From assembly GCA_019649035.1 (NCBI GenBank), contig BMAT01004790.1, positions 166,663-230,662 on the forward strand: a DNA stretch of 64,000 nucleotides, read 5' to 3'. The notes beneath the pieces are model-generated. The model saw only the letters and a program-made list of their open reading frames with translations. It searched no databases and had not been told where the DNA came from. The DNA is from Elysia marginata (lineage: Eukaryota; Mollusca; Gastropoda; Plakobranchidae). How positions within the stretch are numbered: position 1 is the stretch's first letter; the number at the start of each line of letters is the position of its first letter. The position numbers and the translations under genes were made by a program. Positions 47,937 through 57,284 of this stretch are shown in pieces.

Positions 47937-48886
47937 AGAATATTCTCTATAATGTGTTCCATACTGATACCCTCAGACTCTGCTTTGTAATTTTTTAGAA
48001 CCCTGTGCCTTAAAATAGGGATTGCCACTTTTTTGACATCTTCTATATCAGGAGCATATTTACCCGATACAAGAGCATGAGTTTTTGTCGCCAATATCAG
48101 GCTTTGAGACGCCCTAGGACCTGCACCCCAGTCCACATAATTTTTTGTAAAATCACTTGCTAAATAGCTTTCTGGTCTGGTCTTGTGGACAAGGTTAACG
48201 GCATATTCTACAACATTATCTGTTACAGGAATGCGTCTTACCAAATGCTGGGTTTCTAAAATTTCATCAGATGTAAATATGGTATTGAGGGGTACCAACT
48301 CATCATTTGTAGTTGATTTTGTAATGGCTATTTCTTCATCAACCGTTGGGTAATCTAGCTTGATAGCAAACATGAACCTATCCAACTGTGCCTCCGGAAG
48401 CGGATAGGTACCCTCTTGCTCTATAGGATTTTGAGTAGCTAGAACAAGATAAGGATTATTGAGATCATATTTCTTACCTGCAACGGTAACCTGCTTTTCC
48501 TGCATGGCTTCCAAAAGAGCGGACTGCGTTTTTGGAGGTGTTCTATTAATTTCATCAGCTAATACAATATTTGAAAAAAGAGGACCTCTTATAAACTGAA
48601 ACTCGCGGTCCTTGTTTAGTATTTCATTACCTAAAATATCTCCTGGCATAAGATCAGGAGTAAATTGTATGCGACTAAATTCCAAACCTAAAACAGAAGA
48701 TAAAGTTTTGATAATCATTGTTTTAGCTAGTCCAGGAACGCCTATAAGTAGCGTATGCCCACCCGAGTAGATAGCTAAGGTGATGCTTTCTATAACATCC
48801 TTTTGCCCAACTATGACCTTGGCAATTTCATCTTTTAATTCTCGGTGCTTATCAAAAAACTTTTCTGCTAGCTGTTTATCTGACAT
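47933..48886 (-). CDS. MoxR family AAA+ ATPase
   Basis: Walker A LLIGVPGLAKTMIIK (~residue 50), LMPGDILG, Walker B NIVLADEINRTPPKTQSALLEAM, TQNPIEQEGTYPLPEAQLDRF and a C-terminal lid with WGAGPRASQSLI are the MoxR signature. MoxR proteins act as chaperone-like ATPases, usually beside DUF58 and von Willebrand genes; here it follows surA by 6 bp instead. At 317 aa it is complete. Its stop overlaps the end of the dnaX tau frame by 4 bp. Confidence 0.93.
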   Translation of the reverse strand: MSDKQLAEKFFDKHRELKDEIAKVIVGQKDVIESITLAIYSGGHTLLIGVPGLAKTMIIKTLSSVLGLEFSRIQFTPDLMPGDILGNEILNKDREFQFIRGPLFSNIVLADEINRTPPKTQSALLEAMQEKQVTVAGKKYDLNNPYLVLATQNPIEQEGTYPLPEAQLDRFMFAIKLDYPTVDEEIAITKSTTNDELVPLNTIFTSDEILETQHLVRRIPVTDNVVEYAVNLVHKTRPESYLASDFTKNYVDWGAGPRASQSLILATKTHALVSGKYAPDIEDVKKVAIPILRHRVLKNYKAESEGISMEHIIENIL

Positions 48887-48892
48887 TTACTC

Positions 48893-50317
48893 TTATTCTG
48901 AAGCCCAATTCCGACGAAAATCACAATTTTTATAGTCCCTGCTGATATTTATAAAAGTGCTTTGAGACTTCTCTTTTATCCATTTTTTTAGTGTTTTTAG
49001 ATGCTTTTCTTTCAGAGCCAAATCTTGTATTTTGAGGTAGTCTCTTGTAAAGCTTGCTTCGTGTTCATCAAACCGATTGGTTACTTGAATAATCTTATAC
49101 TGCAATTTTCCACTTTTATCTTTTTCCAATAGTGGCAAAGATATATCATTATCAGACAGGGATTTTACTTGGTCGTAGAGGGCAGGATCCATTTTGGTCA
49201 ACTCAAATCGATTATCAAAATTTATGGGGTTAATTAGTTTTCCTCCATCAAATTTAGTTTGCTTTTCATCTGAAAATTTCCTCGCACCTTCTGCAAAACT
49301 AATTTTTCCTGATAAAATCATATCGCGTATCTTGTTAATTTCTTCCCTAGCCTCTAAAATCGCGTCTTGGGTAGGTTCTGGAATAAGTAATATATGCCTT
49401 ACATCTAATTCCTCCCCTCTTATTTTCTCTAAATAAATGATATGCCAACCGTATTCTGTCTCAAAAGGGGCAGAAATTTCGTTTTCTTCCAACCCAAAGG
49501 CAATATCTTTAAACTCCCTCAGCATAGGTGATTTTTTGGTCAAGGCATAGTACCCCCCCCTAGACCGAGAACCTGGGTCTTGTGAGTAGAGTAGTGCTTT
49601 TGAAGCGAAACTAGCTCCTTTTTCTTCTACATCTTCCTTCATTTTTAGAAGTTTCTCTACTATCCTATCTTCTTCCCACTTGGATATTTTTGGTTTTTTG
49701 ACAATCTGAGATACTTCTATCTCTGTACCGAAATAGGGGCGTTCATCTTTCGGTATTTTCTCAAAAAATTCTCTCACTTCTTCTGGTGTTACTTCTATCT
49801 TTTCAATGATTTTGGCTTTCATCTTTTGAGATAGCAGGTTGATTTTATTTATTTCAAATAGCTCTTTCCTAAAACTTTTTTCGTTCTCCTTGTTGTAGAA
49901 CTTCACTAGCTTATTCATATCGTTGCCCATCTGAGACAGGAAGAATTCAATTTGCCTGTCGACATAGGTCTTTACCTCCATATCGCTTATTAGAATACTA
50001 TCTTGAATGGCATTATGAGCGTACAGTTTGTCTTGCATGAGCTTACTCATCAGCTGACAATGGCTAAATTCTTCTGCTTTTAATCCCTGACTTTTGAGCT
50101 CTAAGTAGGCTTTATCTATGTCAGACTCCATAATAATATAGTCGCCCACAACAGACACAACTCCGTCTACTTTTATATCTAAATGCTTGGGGTTTGAGAG
50201 ACTTGGAAAAGAATCTCCCTCACTGAAAGCAATATTATCCTCACTCTCTATCTGCTGGGAGATTGAAAGGTAGATCCCTGAGAAAAAAAATAAATAGACA
50301 AAGGTTCTATTGATCAT
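48893..50317 (-). CDS. surA: Periplasmic peptidyl-prolyl isomerase, SurA type
   Basis: A signal peptide (FVYLFFFSGIYLSISQQ) is followed by a SurA N-domain (VDGVVSVVGDYIIMESDIDKAY) and two parvulin domains. The first is around ASFASKALLYSQDPGSRSRGGYY ... TEYGWHIIYLEK and the second around DVRHILLIPEP ... SFAEGARKFSDEKQTKFDGGKL. SurA escorts unfolded outer-membrane proteins. At 474 aa the layout is standard for Bacteroidota. It overlaps the upstream PPIase-like lipoprotein gene by 11 bp. Confidence 0.9.
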   Translation of the reverse strand: MINRTFVYLFFFSGIYLSISQQIESEDNIAFSEGDSFPSLSNPKHLDIKVDGVVSVVGDYIIMESDIDKAYLELKSQGLKAEEFSHCQLMSKLMQDKLYAHNAIQDSILISDMEVKTYVDRQIEFFLSQMGNDMNKLVKFYNKENEKSFRKELFEINKINLLSQKMKAKIIEKIEVTPEEVREFFEKIPKDERPYFGTEIEVSQIVKKPKISKWEEDRIVEKLLKMKEDVEEKGASFASKALLYSQDPGSRSRGGYYALTKKSPMLREFKDIAFGLEENEISAPFETEYGWHIIYLEKIRGEELDVRHILLIPEPTQDAILEAREEINKIRDMILSGKISFAEGARKFSDEKQTKFDGGKLINPINFDNRFELTKMDPALYDQVKSLSDNDISLPLLEKDKSGKLQYKIIQVTNRFDEHEASFTRDYLKIQDLALKEKHLKTLKKWIKEKSQSTFINISRDYKNCDFRRNWASE

Positions 50318-51170
50318 AAATTAATACCTCTTTTTTACTCATAGCTTCCCCTACAATTTCTTTTTTCAGGATACTTAAGAACTCTTTCTTTCGTTTGTTC
50401 AGAATAATTAACCTTAGGTATTTTTCTGCAAACTCAAATGGTGCCCTTTCTCCTCTTTCTAAAATATCAAGAATTTGTATAAGGAAAAAACCCTTACTAC
50501 TACTATCACTTATTTTATAAAACCCCTTATTATTCTTAACCTTACTAAGCATATCTGGGGTAAATTTTTCTATTTTACTATATATTTGGTCAACCTTGAC
50601 CCATGTGCTGTCATTGAGATAAAAAGGTATAAACTGTAGAGAAAGCTTGTCTAATGCCTTTATGTCCTGCTCATTGTATCTTTTAAACATTTTAATAATC
50701 TCATCAAAATTTTGACTACTTTTCAGGACATGGATATATCTCAACTTGACTAGGGGGTGATTGAGTTTGTAATCATTTTTCTTCTGTTCATAGATTTCTT
50801 TTAACTCATTTTCTCCAATAACTGTATCCAAAGATTTGCTAGAAAGTTGTCCCATATAAGAAGAAATTAGGATATTATCCCTGTACTCTTCGGCCAGCTT
50901 GTTAATTTTTTTAATATCCTCTTTTGAAAGGTTTAAGAGTGCTTTATCTAAAAGTAATTGTCGTGATGCCCAGTTGGCTATGTATTTTTTTACATACTTG
51001 GTACTATCTGTTACCAAGTTTTTTTTTTTTAAAATCAAGTCCTGTATGTCCTTTTTTGTGAGGTACTTATCCTTTACTCGGACAACAACATCTCCACTAC
51101 CATCATCTCTTACGAAGAGGTCGCAAGAAACCATCGCCACCAATATAAAAAGGAGCAGATATACCCTCAT
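50307..51170 (-). CDS. SurA/PrsA-like lipoprotein without an evident PPIase domain
   Basis: Lipoprotein signal MRVYLLLFILVAMVSCD. The body resembles the helical chaperone part of SurA-like proteins (KDKYLTKKDIQDLI, SRQLLLDKALLNLS, NELKEIYEQKKNDYKL), ending with a helical tail (FAEKYLRLIILNKRKKEFL); I do not see a parvulin domain. It is likely a helper of the adjacent SurA. The DLILKKKNLVTD stretch is encoded by a run of twelve A on the coding strand (51019-51030), in frame. The gene lies 6 bp after pnp. Confidence 0.78.
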   Translation of the reverse strand: MRVYLLLFILVAMVSCDLFVRDDGSGDVVVRVKDKYLTKKDIQDLILKKKNLVTDSTKYVKKYIANWASRQLLLDKALLNLSKEDIKKINKLAEEYRDNILISSYMGQLSSKSLDTVIGENELKEIYEQKKNDYKLNHPLVKLRYIHVLKSSQNFDEIIKMFKRYNEQDIKALDKLSLQFIPFYLNDSTWVKVDQIYSKIEKFTPDMLSKVKNNKGFYKISDSSSKGFFLIQILDILERGERAPFEFAEKYLRLIILNKRKKEFLSILKKEIVGEAMSKKEVLIYDQ

Positions 51171-51176
51171 TTTTGT

Positions 51177-53291
51177 CTAGTTCTCAGTCGGTCTAGGAAG
51201 AGTCAGCCTTCTAGAGACTTTTTGCTTTTTATTCTTCGGGTCTATTCCCAAATATTTTACTTCTATTTCATCACCCAAATTAACGACATCGGTGACCTTT
51301 TCTACACGTCCCCATGTTAATTCAGAAATATGCAAAAGCACCTCTTTGCCGTGCACAAATTCCACAACAGCACCAAAGTCTAAGATTTTAATGACCCTTA
51401 CTTTATAAACGCTTCCTTCCTCAGGCTTAAATGCACAACTCTCCACAGCCTTTATCGCCTTTTCTACCCCATCGGGATCTGCGCCCAAAATTTCCACAAT
51501 ACCATTTTCCGACTCTTCCTCTATGGTAATTGTAGTATTTGTATCCTTTTGGAGTGCTTGTATGTGCTTTCCTCCGGGACCGATGAAAGCACCTATAAAA
51601 TCACTGGGAATACTGATCTTTATAATTTTTGGAGCGTGCATCTTCACATCTTTTCTTGATTCAGGGATACAATCTAAAAGCTCACCTAATATATGGAGTC
51701 TCCCTGTTCTAGCTTGTTCTAGAGATTTCTTTAAGATTTCATAGGTAAGGCCCTTTATTTTAATATCCATTTGACAGGCAGTAATGCCTTTTTTGGTACC
51801 TGTTACCTTGAAGTCCATATCACCGAGGTGGTCTTCATCTCCTAGTATGTCGGATAAAATAGCAAATTTTTCACCCTCCACAATAAGCCCCATCGCAATA
51901 CCTGAAACAGGTCTTTTAATTTGTATTCCTGCATCCATAAGTGCAATCGTTCCTGCACAGACACTAGCCATAGAGGATGACCCATTAGATTCTAAAATTT
52001 CAGAAACTACCCTAATAGTATACGGACAATGATTTGGTATCATCTTCTTTAAAGCCCTCTGTGCCAAGTTCCCATGCCCTATTTCTCTACGAGAAGTACC
52101 TCTTAAAGGTCTAGCTTCTCCCGTAGAAAAAGGAGGAAAATTGTAATGCAAATAAAACTTCTCTTCTCCTTGGTCTGTAGGCAAGTCTATCACATTAGCC
52201 TCTCTTGATGTACCCAAGGTTACCGTTACTAAAGACTGGGTTTCACCTCTGGTAAAAATAGCCGACCCATGAGGTGATGGCAAATAGTCTACCTCACACC
52301 AAATTGGTCTGACCTCATCCAGCTTTCTCCCATCTAAACGCTTTGATTTCTTTAGTATGACATCCCGAACCGCTTTCTTTTGAGTGTCGGAAAAGTATCT
52401 ATTGATAATGGCTTCCGATTCTTCCAATATGCTCTGATCAAATAATTCAATAGTTTGATTTTTGAGATCTCCAAACAGCTCAGTACGTTCTTGCTTGGAT
52501 GTACCACTATCTGCTATCTCAAAGCATTTTTCGTAAGCAAAATCATGTACTTTTTTAGCAATAGCACTATCTTCATGAGCCTTTTCATAGTCTCTTGTAC
52601 CCTTTTCACCAACTTTTTTTCTCAATCTCAGCTGGGCATCACATTGAGTTTTTATAGCTCCGTGTGCAAACTTGATGGCCTCAACCATTTCGGATTCTGA
52701 AATTTCATCCATTTCCCCCTCTACCATCACTACAGAGTCTTTGGAAGCCCCTACCATAATGTCTAAATCGGAGGTCTCTAACTGGCTTTTACTTGGATTG
52801 ATAATAAATTCACCATTAAGTCGAGCAACCCGAACCTCTGAAATGGGTGACTCAAAAGGAATGTCCGAAATAGCTATACAGGCTGATGCAGCAAGACCTG
52901 CCAAAGCATCGGGCATAACATCAGAGTCGTGAGATATAAGCTGTATCATTAGCTGTGTTTCGGAGTGATAGTCTTTTGGGAATAAAGGACGCAACACTCT
53001 ATCTACCAACCTCATGGTAAGTACTTCGCTATCACTTGGTTTAGCTTCCCTTTTGAAAAAGCCTCCGGGAAACCTTCCCGCAGAGGAAAACTTCTCTCTA
53101 TAATCAACCGTTAGGGGTAAAAAGTCCAAATCATTTTCTTTCTTTTCAGAAACAACTGTTGCCAAGAGCATAGCCTTACCCATCCTTACAACAACAGAAC
53201 CATCTGCTTGCTTTGCCAGTTTCCCCGTTTCAATAGAAATCTCTCGACCGTCAGCTAAGCTAATAGTCTCTTTTATAGTTGTTGGTATCAT
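51177..53291 (-). CDS. pnp: Polyribonucleotide nucleotidyltransferase (PNPase)
   Basis: PNPase degrades RNA 3' to 5' with phosphate. Two RNase PH domains are present ([21 protein letters not shown] in the first; [36 protein letters not shown] and [14 protein letters not shown] in the second), followed by a KH domain ([17 protein letters not shown]) and an S1 domain ([18 protein letters not shown]). At 704 aa it is full length with a short tail. It follows rpsO, the classic arrangement. Confidence 0.97.
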   Translation of the reverse strand: MIPTTIKETISLADGREISIETGKLAKQADGSVVVRMGKAMLLATVVSEKKENDLDFLPLTVDYREKFSSAGRFPGGFFKREAKPSDSEVLTMRLVDRVLRPLFPKDYHSETQLMIQLISHDSDVMPDALAGLAASACIAISDIPFESPISEVRVARLNGEFIINPSKSQLETSDLDIMVGASKDSVVMVEGEMDEISESEMVEAIKFAHGAIKTQCDAQLRLRKKVGEKGTRDYEKAHEDSAIAKKVHDFAYEKCFEIADSGTSKQERTELFGDLKNQTIELFDQSILEESEAIINRYFSDTQKKAVRDVILKKSKRLDGRKLDEVRPIWCEVDYLPSPHGSAIFTRGETQSLVTVTLGTSREANVIDLPTDQGEEKFYLHYNFPPFSTGEARPLRGTSRREIGHGNLAQRALKKMIPNHCPYTIRVVSEILESNGSSSMASVCAGTIALMDAGIQIKRPVSGIAMGLIVEGEKFAILSDILGDEDHLGDMDFKVTGTKKGITACQMDIKIKGLTYEILKKSLEQARTGRLHILGELLDCIPESRKDVKMHAPKIIKISIPSDFIGAFIGPGGKHIQALQKDTNTTITIEEESENGIVEILGADPDGVEKAIKAVESCAFKPEEGSVYKVRVIKILDFGAVVEFVHGKEVLLHISELTWGRVEKVTDVVNLGDEIEVKYLGIDPKNKKQKVSRRLTLPRPTEN

Positions 53292-53333
53292 ATGTTTTTT
53301 ATCTCTTTTTGATTTAGAAAGCAGTAGTGTATT

Positions 53334-53603
53334 TTACTTCCTAACTTTTAATTCTTTTATGATAGAGCGGTATCTCTCTATGTGTGTTTTCTTGAGGTAG
53401 TCTAACAGGTTTCTTCTTTTTCCAACCAATTTTATAAGAGACCGTTCTGTGTTGTAGTCCTTTCGGTTGTTTTTGAGGTGTGCTGTTAAGTGGTTAATTC
53501 TAAATGTAAAAAGGGCTATTTGTCCTTCTAGAGAGCCTGTATTGGTAGGCTTTCCTCCGTGTTTTTCAAAAATCTTTGCCTTTGTTTCTTTTGTCAAGTA
53601 CAT
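53334..53603 (-). CDS. rpsO: 30S ribosomal protein S15
   Basis: The 89-residue form starting MYLTKETKAKIFEKHGG is chosen; a frame 10 codons longer has no family support. GSLEGQIALFTFRINHLTAHLKNN, DYNTERSLIKLVGKRRNLLDYLKK and ERYRSIIKEL match S15 throughout. It binds the 16S rRNA central domain. First gene of the rpsO-pnp-PPIase-surA-moxR series. Confidence 0.96.
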   Translation of the reverse strand: MYLTKETKAKIFEKHGGKPTNTGSLEGQIALFTFRINHLTAHLKNNRKDYNTERSLIKLVGKRRNLLDYLKKTHIERYRSIIKELKVRK

Positions 53604-53704
53604 TCTAATATTATTTAAATGATTATTATGCATCTATTTAGTTTGCGAATATACAACTATCCCCACAACTTTTAAGGTAACTATTTTATTTTGTAAATTC
53701 ATAA

Positions 53705-53976
53705 GATTTAAACCAGTAAGTGCTACAAATAGGAGATAAGAAAGGATAGAAATTTTAAAACTCCTATCCTTATAAAAATTCTTTCTATGAAAGGCACATA
53801 TAAAACAACTTTTATATCGGGTGCAAGTCATGAAATTTCGGCTTACAAAAAGTCATTGCCTTGATAGACAAAGGAAAATTAATCTAAAAACTTAAAGAAA
53901 AAGCTTAAGCTCCAAAACACCAACTTAAATTAGTCTATAAACATCTTTTCTGATTGGTCGCGATTGCTGGTAGAAC
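53705..53976 (+). repeat. Dispersed hairpin element, copy R2
   Basis: About 270 bp in the 447 bp gap before rpsO. Borders are GATTTAAACCAGTAAGTGCT and, inverted, GTTCTACCAGCAATCGCGAC. The hairpin at 53742-53771 (AAGGATAG...CTATCCTT) replaces the GGGTAG/CTACCC stem of R1 by paired changes. GGTGCAAGTCATGAAATTTC and TTAAATTAGTCTATAAACAT match R1 and R6. A 65-codon minus-strand frame here is not a gene. Confidence 0.75.
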
Positions 53977-54050
53977 GAACATACATGACCTAAAAAAATC
54001 AAGTGATTTTCTAAGATATTTTTGAGTATATACCCAGTCTATATCTTATA

Positions 54051-55283
54051 TTACTCAAAACGGATAGACTTTGTAGGGGATATTTTACCTACAGTGTAAG
54101 ATGGAATTAGGAGCATCATCAGGCAACAAATAAAGGTTCCTAAATTGATCCATATGAGGTAAGTAGCATCTAAAAATACAGGCACTTTCTCCACATAATA
54201 GGTATTTGGGTCCAGGGTTAATATTCCAAACTTTTGTTGCAACAAAAGTAAGCCCAAGCCAATTATATTACCATATATTAAACCTCTAATAATCAAATAC
54301 CCAGCGTTGTACAAAAATATTTTTGTGATGGTTCTATTCTCACATCCAAAAGCCTTTAGAATACCTATCATCTGTGTGCGTTCTAGGACCAATACGAGCA
54401 AGACTGTCATCATATTGATCCCCCCAACCAAGATGATAATACATATAACGGTCAAAATATTGTAATCCAAAAGATTAAGCCACTCAAAAAGAGAATCGTA
54501 CTTGTAGACAATACTCCTCAAATCCCAATTTACGGGGATCTCCTCATATATCAAATCTCTTATTGGTGGAATATCTTCAAACTGTTTTAAGTAAACTTCA
54601 TATATCCCTACTTCTTCAGATGTCCATTTATTGATATGTTGAAGATGCCTTATATCTATAAATACATGTGAGGCATCAAACTCGGGAAATTGACTGTTAT
54701 ATATGCCGGATATAGTCAGTATCCTTTGGCTTGGAATATTTTTATCTTTTTTGAAAAAGAAAAGTCGCACCTTCTCTCCCAACTTTAGCCTTAGCTTTTT
54801 TGACAAATACTCGGAAATGACAATCTCCTTACCGATAGACTTTCCTGTATTTAGAAATTGCCCCTCAGTAATGTATTTTTCGATCCTTTTAGAGTCAAAC
54901 CCTTCGGGTATACCCTTTGCTATGATGCCTTCAAAATCAGTTTCTGTGCGAATAATACCACCTTTTTTAATAGTTACAACAACATCATCTACCCTATCTA
55001 TTTTCTTAATGACATCTATAATCGTATCATTTTTTGCTATGGGTGTTTCTGTTACTTCCGACTGATTACTATCAAAATTTAGGATGTTGATATGCCCGTT
55101 AAAATCGCTCAGCTTAGAGCGTATTTCTCGCTGTAACCCAATCCCTGTGCTAATGGCTATCATCATCACTACCATACCCATAGAGATGGCAAAAATCCCC
55201 GTTTTTACAATCACAGAGGAAACCTTACTTTTATTACCTTTGGAGAAGATTATTTTTCTCGCTATGAATAGGCTTAAATCCAA
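54051..55283 (-). CDS. FtsX/LolC-E-type ABC transporter permease
   Basis: The protein begins LDLSLFIARKIIFSKG with a first membrane helix (IVKTGIFAISMGMVVMMIAI), then a large periplasmic domain, and three C-terminal helices (VICIIILVGGINMMTVLLVLVLERTQMIGILKAFG; NAGYLIIRGLIYGNIIGLGLLLL; LIWINLGTFICCLMMLLIPS). This 4-TM MacB/LolE layout belongs to lipoprotein-releasing permeases. TTG at 55283 is chosen as start because family members begin MNLSxFIAxK; an ATG at 55340 lies upstream of the likely promoter and inside namZ. The ATPase partner is not in the window. Confidence 0.85.
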   Translation of the reverse strand: MDLSLFIARKIIFSKGNKSKVSSVIVKTGIFAISMGMVVMMIAISTGIGLQREIRSKLSDFNGHINILNFDSNQSEVTETPIAKNDTIIDVIKKIDRVDDVVVTIKKGGIIRTETDFEGIIAKGIPEGFDSKRIEKYITEGQFLNTGKSIGKEIVISEYLSKKLRLKLGEKVRLFFFKKDKNIPSQRILTISGIYNSQFPEFDASHVFIDIRHLQHINKWTSEEVGIYEVYLKQFEDIPPIRDLIYEEIPVNWDLRSIVYKYDSLFEWLNLLDYNILTVICIIILVGGINMMTVLLVLVLERTQMIGILKAFGCENRTITKIFLYNAGYLIIRGLIYGNIIGLGLLLLQQKFGILTLDPNTYYVEKVPVFLDATYLIWINLGTFICCLMMLLIPSYTVGKISPTKSIRFE

Positions 55284-56463
55284 CCTAAAAAGTCTTTTTG
55301 CAACCCTCAAAGTTATGCCATTATTTCTTTTTGGTGGCATTGTCTTTTCTCAATTTAACGAGGATGTGATCTGTGGGGCACAACAGACAGAAGTCTACTT
55401 ACAAAAGCTGAAAAACAAGAAAGTAGCTATTGTTACGAACCAAACAGGGGCCATTAAAAATGGCAAAGGGCAGTATGTACATTTGGTAGATACGCTGAAA
55501 AGCTTAGGGGTGCATATTTCTAAAATTTTCGCTCCTGAACATGGATTTAGAGGGAAAGCAGATGCAGGAGAAACTATCAGCAATGGCTTTGACAGTAAAA
55601 CGGGGATCAGGATTATTTCTCTATACGGAAGGCATAAAAAACCCCAAAAGGAGCATTTGAAAAATGTTGACATTATTATTTTTGATATACAAGATGTAGG
55701 CGTGAGGTTTTACACATACCTCTCTACCCTGCATTATGTGATGGAGGCTTGTGCTGAAAATACGATTCCTATTATTTTGTTAGACCGACCCAACCCCAAT
55801 GGGTTTTATGTAGATGGGCCTGTTTTAGAAATTGAAAGTAGTAGCTTTGTCGGGCTACACCCTGTCCCCATTATTTACGGAATGACCATAGCAGAATATG
55901 CAAGGATGATTAATGGCGAAAAGTGGCTAAATTTTGATATACAAGCCGTTATGACCATAGTACCCCTAAAAAAATATAACCGGTCAGAAAGCTACAAACT
56001 ACCTATTCACCCATCTCCCAATTTGAGAAGCCATCAAGCTGTTATGCTCTACCCCTCTTTAGCCCTTTTTGAAGGGACTCAGATAACTGTAGGACGCGGA
56101 ACCGAAATACCTTTTGAAGTTTATGGAGCACCTTTTTTCCCTGATGAAAAATACCCCTTTGTATTCATCCCCTCCCCTAATGAAGGGGCAAAACACCCAA
56201 AACACGAAGGAGAAATATGCTATGGCAAAAAGCTAAGCCAATACAGATCAGGTGAGAAAATAGAGTTAAAATGGCTCTTAGAAACCTATAAGGACACCCG
56301 AAATAAGGATACCTTTTTCAATTTATTTTTCAATAAACTCAGCGGTACAAAATCACTTAAAGAGCAGGTAGAGAAAGGATTTTCAGAATCGCAAATCAGA
56401 AAGTCTTGGGAGGAGAAAATAGCTACTTTCAAAAAGATGAGAGAAAAATACTTGATATACTAA
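55264..56463 (+). CDS. namZ: Exo-beta-N-acetylmuramidase NamZ family (DUF1343), secreted
   Basis: NamZ removes MurNAc from the ends of peptidoglycan fragments. Family marks: VICGAQQTEVYLQKL, KVAIVTNQTGA, KIFAPEHGFRGKADAGE, IISLYGRHKKP, DIIIFDIQDVGVRFYTYLSTLHYVMEA, LDRPNPNG and SPNLRSHQAVMLYPSLALFEGT. The N-terminus carries a hydrophobic signal (MPLFLFGGIVFSQ). The ATG at 55264 is given; the ATG at 55315 is an equally good alternative that would avoid overlap with the divergent permease gene. Frames extending to 55084 are antisense to that gene and rejected. Confidence 0.88.
   Translation: MNRLKSNLKSLFATLKVMPLFLFGGIVFSQFNEDVICGAQQTEVYLQKLKNKKVAIVTNQTGAIKNGKGQYVHLVDTLKSLGVHISKIFAPEHGFRGKADAGETISNGFDSKTGIRIISLYGRHKKPQKEHLKNVDIIIFDIQDVGVRFYTYLSTLHYVMEACAENTIPIILLDRPNPNGFYVDGPVLEIESSSFVGLHPVPIIYGMTIAEYARMINGEKWLNFDIQAVMTIVPLKKYNRSESYKLPIHPSPNLRSHQAVMLYPSLALFEGTQITVGRGTEIPFEVYGAPFFPDEKYPFVFIPSPNEGAKHPKHEGEICYGKKLSQYRSGEKIELKWLLETYKDTRNKDTFFNLFFNKLSGTKSLKEQVEKGFSESQIRKSWEEKIATFKKMREKYLIY
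55308..55315 (-). promoter_or_regulatory. -7 box for the permease gene
   Basis: TAACTTTG on the minus strand, 25 bp before the TTG start. It lies within the region where namZ begins on the other strand, so the two promoters or genes overlap. No -33 TTG seen. Confidence 0.4.
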
Positions 56464-56471
56464 ATCCACTG

Positions 56472-57188
56472 ATGAGGATAGAAAAAATAAACTTTGAAAA
56501 CATTCTTTTTCTAGATATTGAAACAGTATCCGAGTACCAAAATTATACTAAAATGAGTGATTCCAAAAAAGAACTTTGGAACAATAAAATTAGACATAAA
56601 TTAAAAGACAGTTGCACCCCAGAGCAATACTACGAAAACGCTGGCATTTGGGCAGAGTTTGGGAAGATTATCTGTATCTCCGTAGGCTATGGAAAGAAGT
56701 CTTACAAATTACGACAATTTAGAACCACATCTTTTTTTGGTGAAGAGCGAAATATTTTAGGTCAGTTTGGGGAACTTTTAGGAAATCATTTCAATCAGTC
56801 TCATCACTTACTTTGCGCCCATAACGGAAAAGAGTTTGACTTCCCCTACATCGCAAGAAGATACATCATCAATGGTATGCCCATTCCTGAGAAGCTCAAC
56901 TTATTTGGCAAAAAGCCTTGGGAAGTGCCTCTACTAGATACTATGGAATTGTGGAAATTTGGAGATTATAAAAGTTATACCTCACTAAACCTACTCACCA
57001 ATATACTAGGTATCCAATCTCCAAAAGATGATGTTGATGGCAGTATGATACACAATATATATTATGAAAAAAAGGACATTGGGAGAGTTGTAAATTACTG
57101 CCAAAAAGATGTCGTAGCCGTAGCACAAGTCTTCTTAAGATTCCAAAACAAGCCTCTTTTATCAGAGGAAGAAATAAAGAACATTTAA
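56472..57188 (+). CDS. Predicted 3'-5' exonuclease, PolB-like (DEDD, RNase H fold)
   Basis: The DEDD motifs are visible: NILFLDIETVS (Asp, Glu), LLCAHNGKEFDFPYIARRY (Asp) and VVNYCQKDVVAVAQVFLRF (Tyr and Asp, exonuclease III). The family is the free-standing DnaQ-like domain related to the proofreading domain of family B polymerases, common in Bacteroidota; the substrate is not known. The ATG at 56472 starts MRIEKINFENILFLDIE, 8 bp after namZ; a longer frame overlaps namZ and lacks support. 238 aa. Confidence 0.86.
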   Translation: MRIEKINFENILFLDIETVSEYQNYTKMSDSKKELWNNKIRHKLKDSCTPEQYYENAGIWAEFGKIICISVGYGKKSYKLRQFRTTSFFGEERNILGQFGELLGNHFNQSHHLLCAHNGKEFDFPYIARRYIINGMPIPEKLNLFGKKPWEVPLLDTMELWKFGDYKSYTSLNLLTNILGIQSPKDDVDGSMIHNIYYEKKDIGRVVNYCQKDVVAVAQVFLRFQNKPLLSEEEIKNI

Positions 57189-57284
57189 AAAGGCTAACAC
57201 TAAATTTTCTGATATTAATGTAACCACTCCCTCCTCACTTCAATCCCTGATTGCTAAGTTAGATTAGTAGTCTATCAGCTAAGT

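Noticed and set aside
53634-53831. 65-codon minus-strand frame upstream of rpsO
   Set aside because: It is the antisense of element R2 and has no counterpart frame in R1.
55084-55263. 60-codon N-terminal extension of namZ
   Set aside because: It is antisense to the permease gene, has no family similarity, and precedes the signal-like N-terminus.
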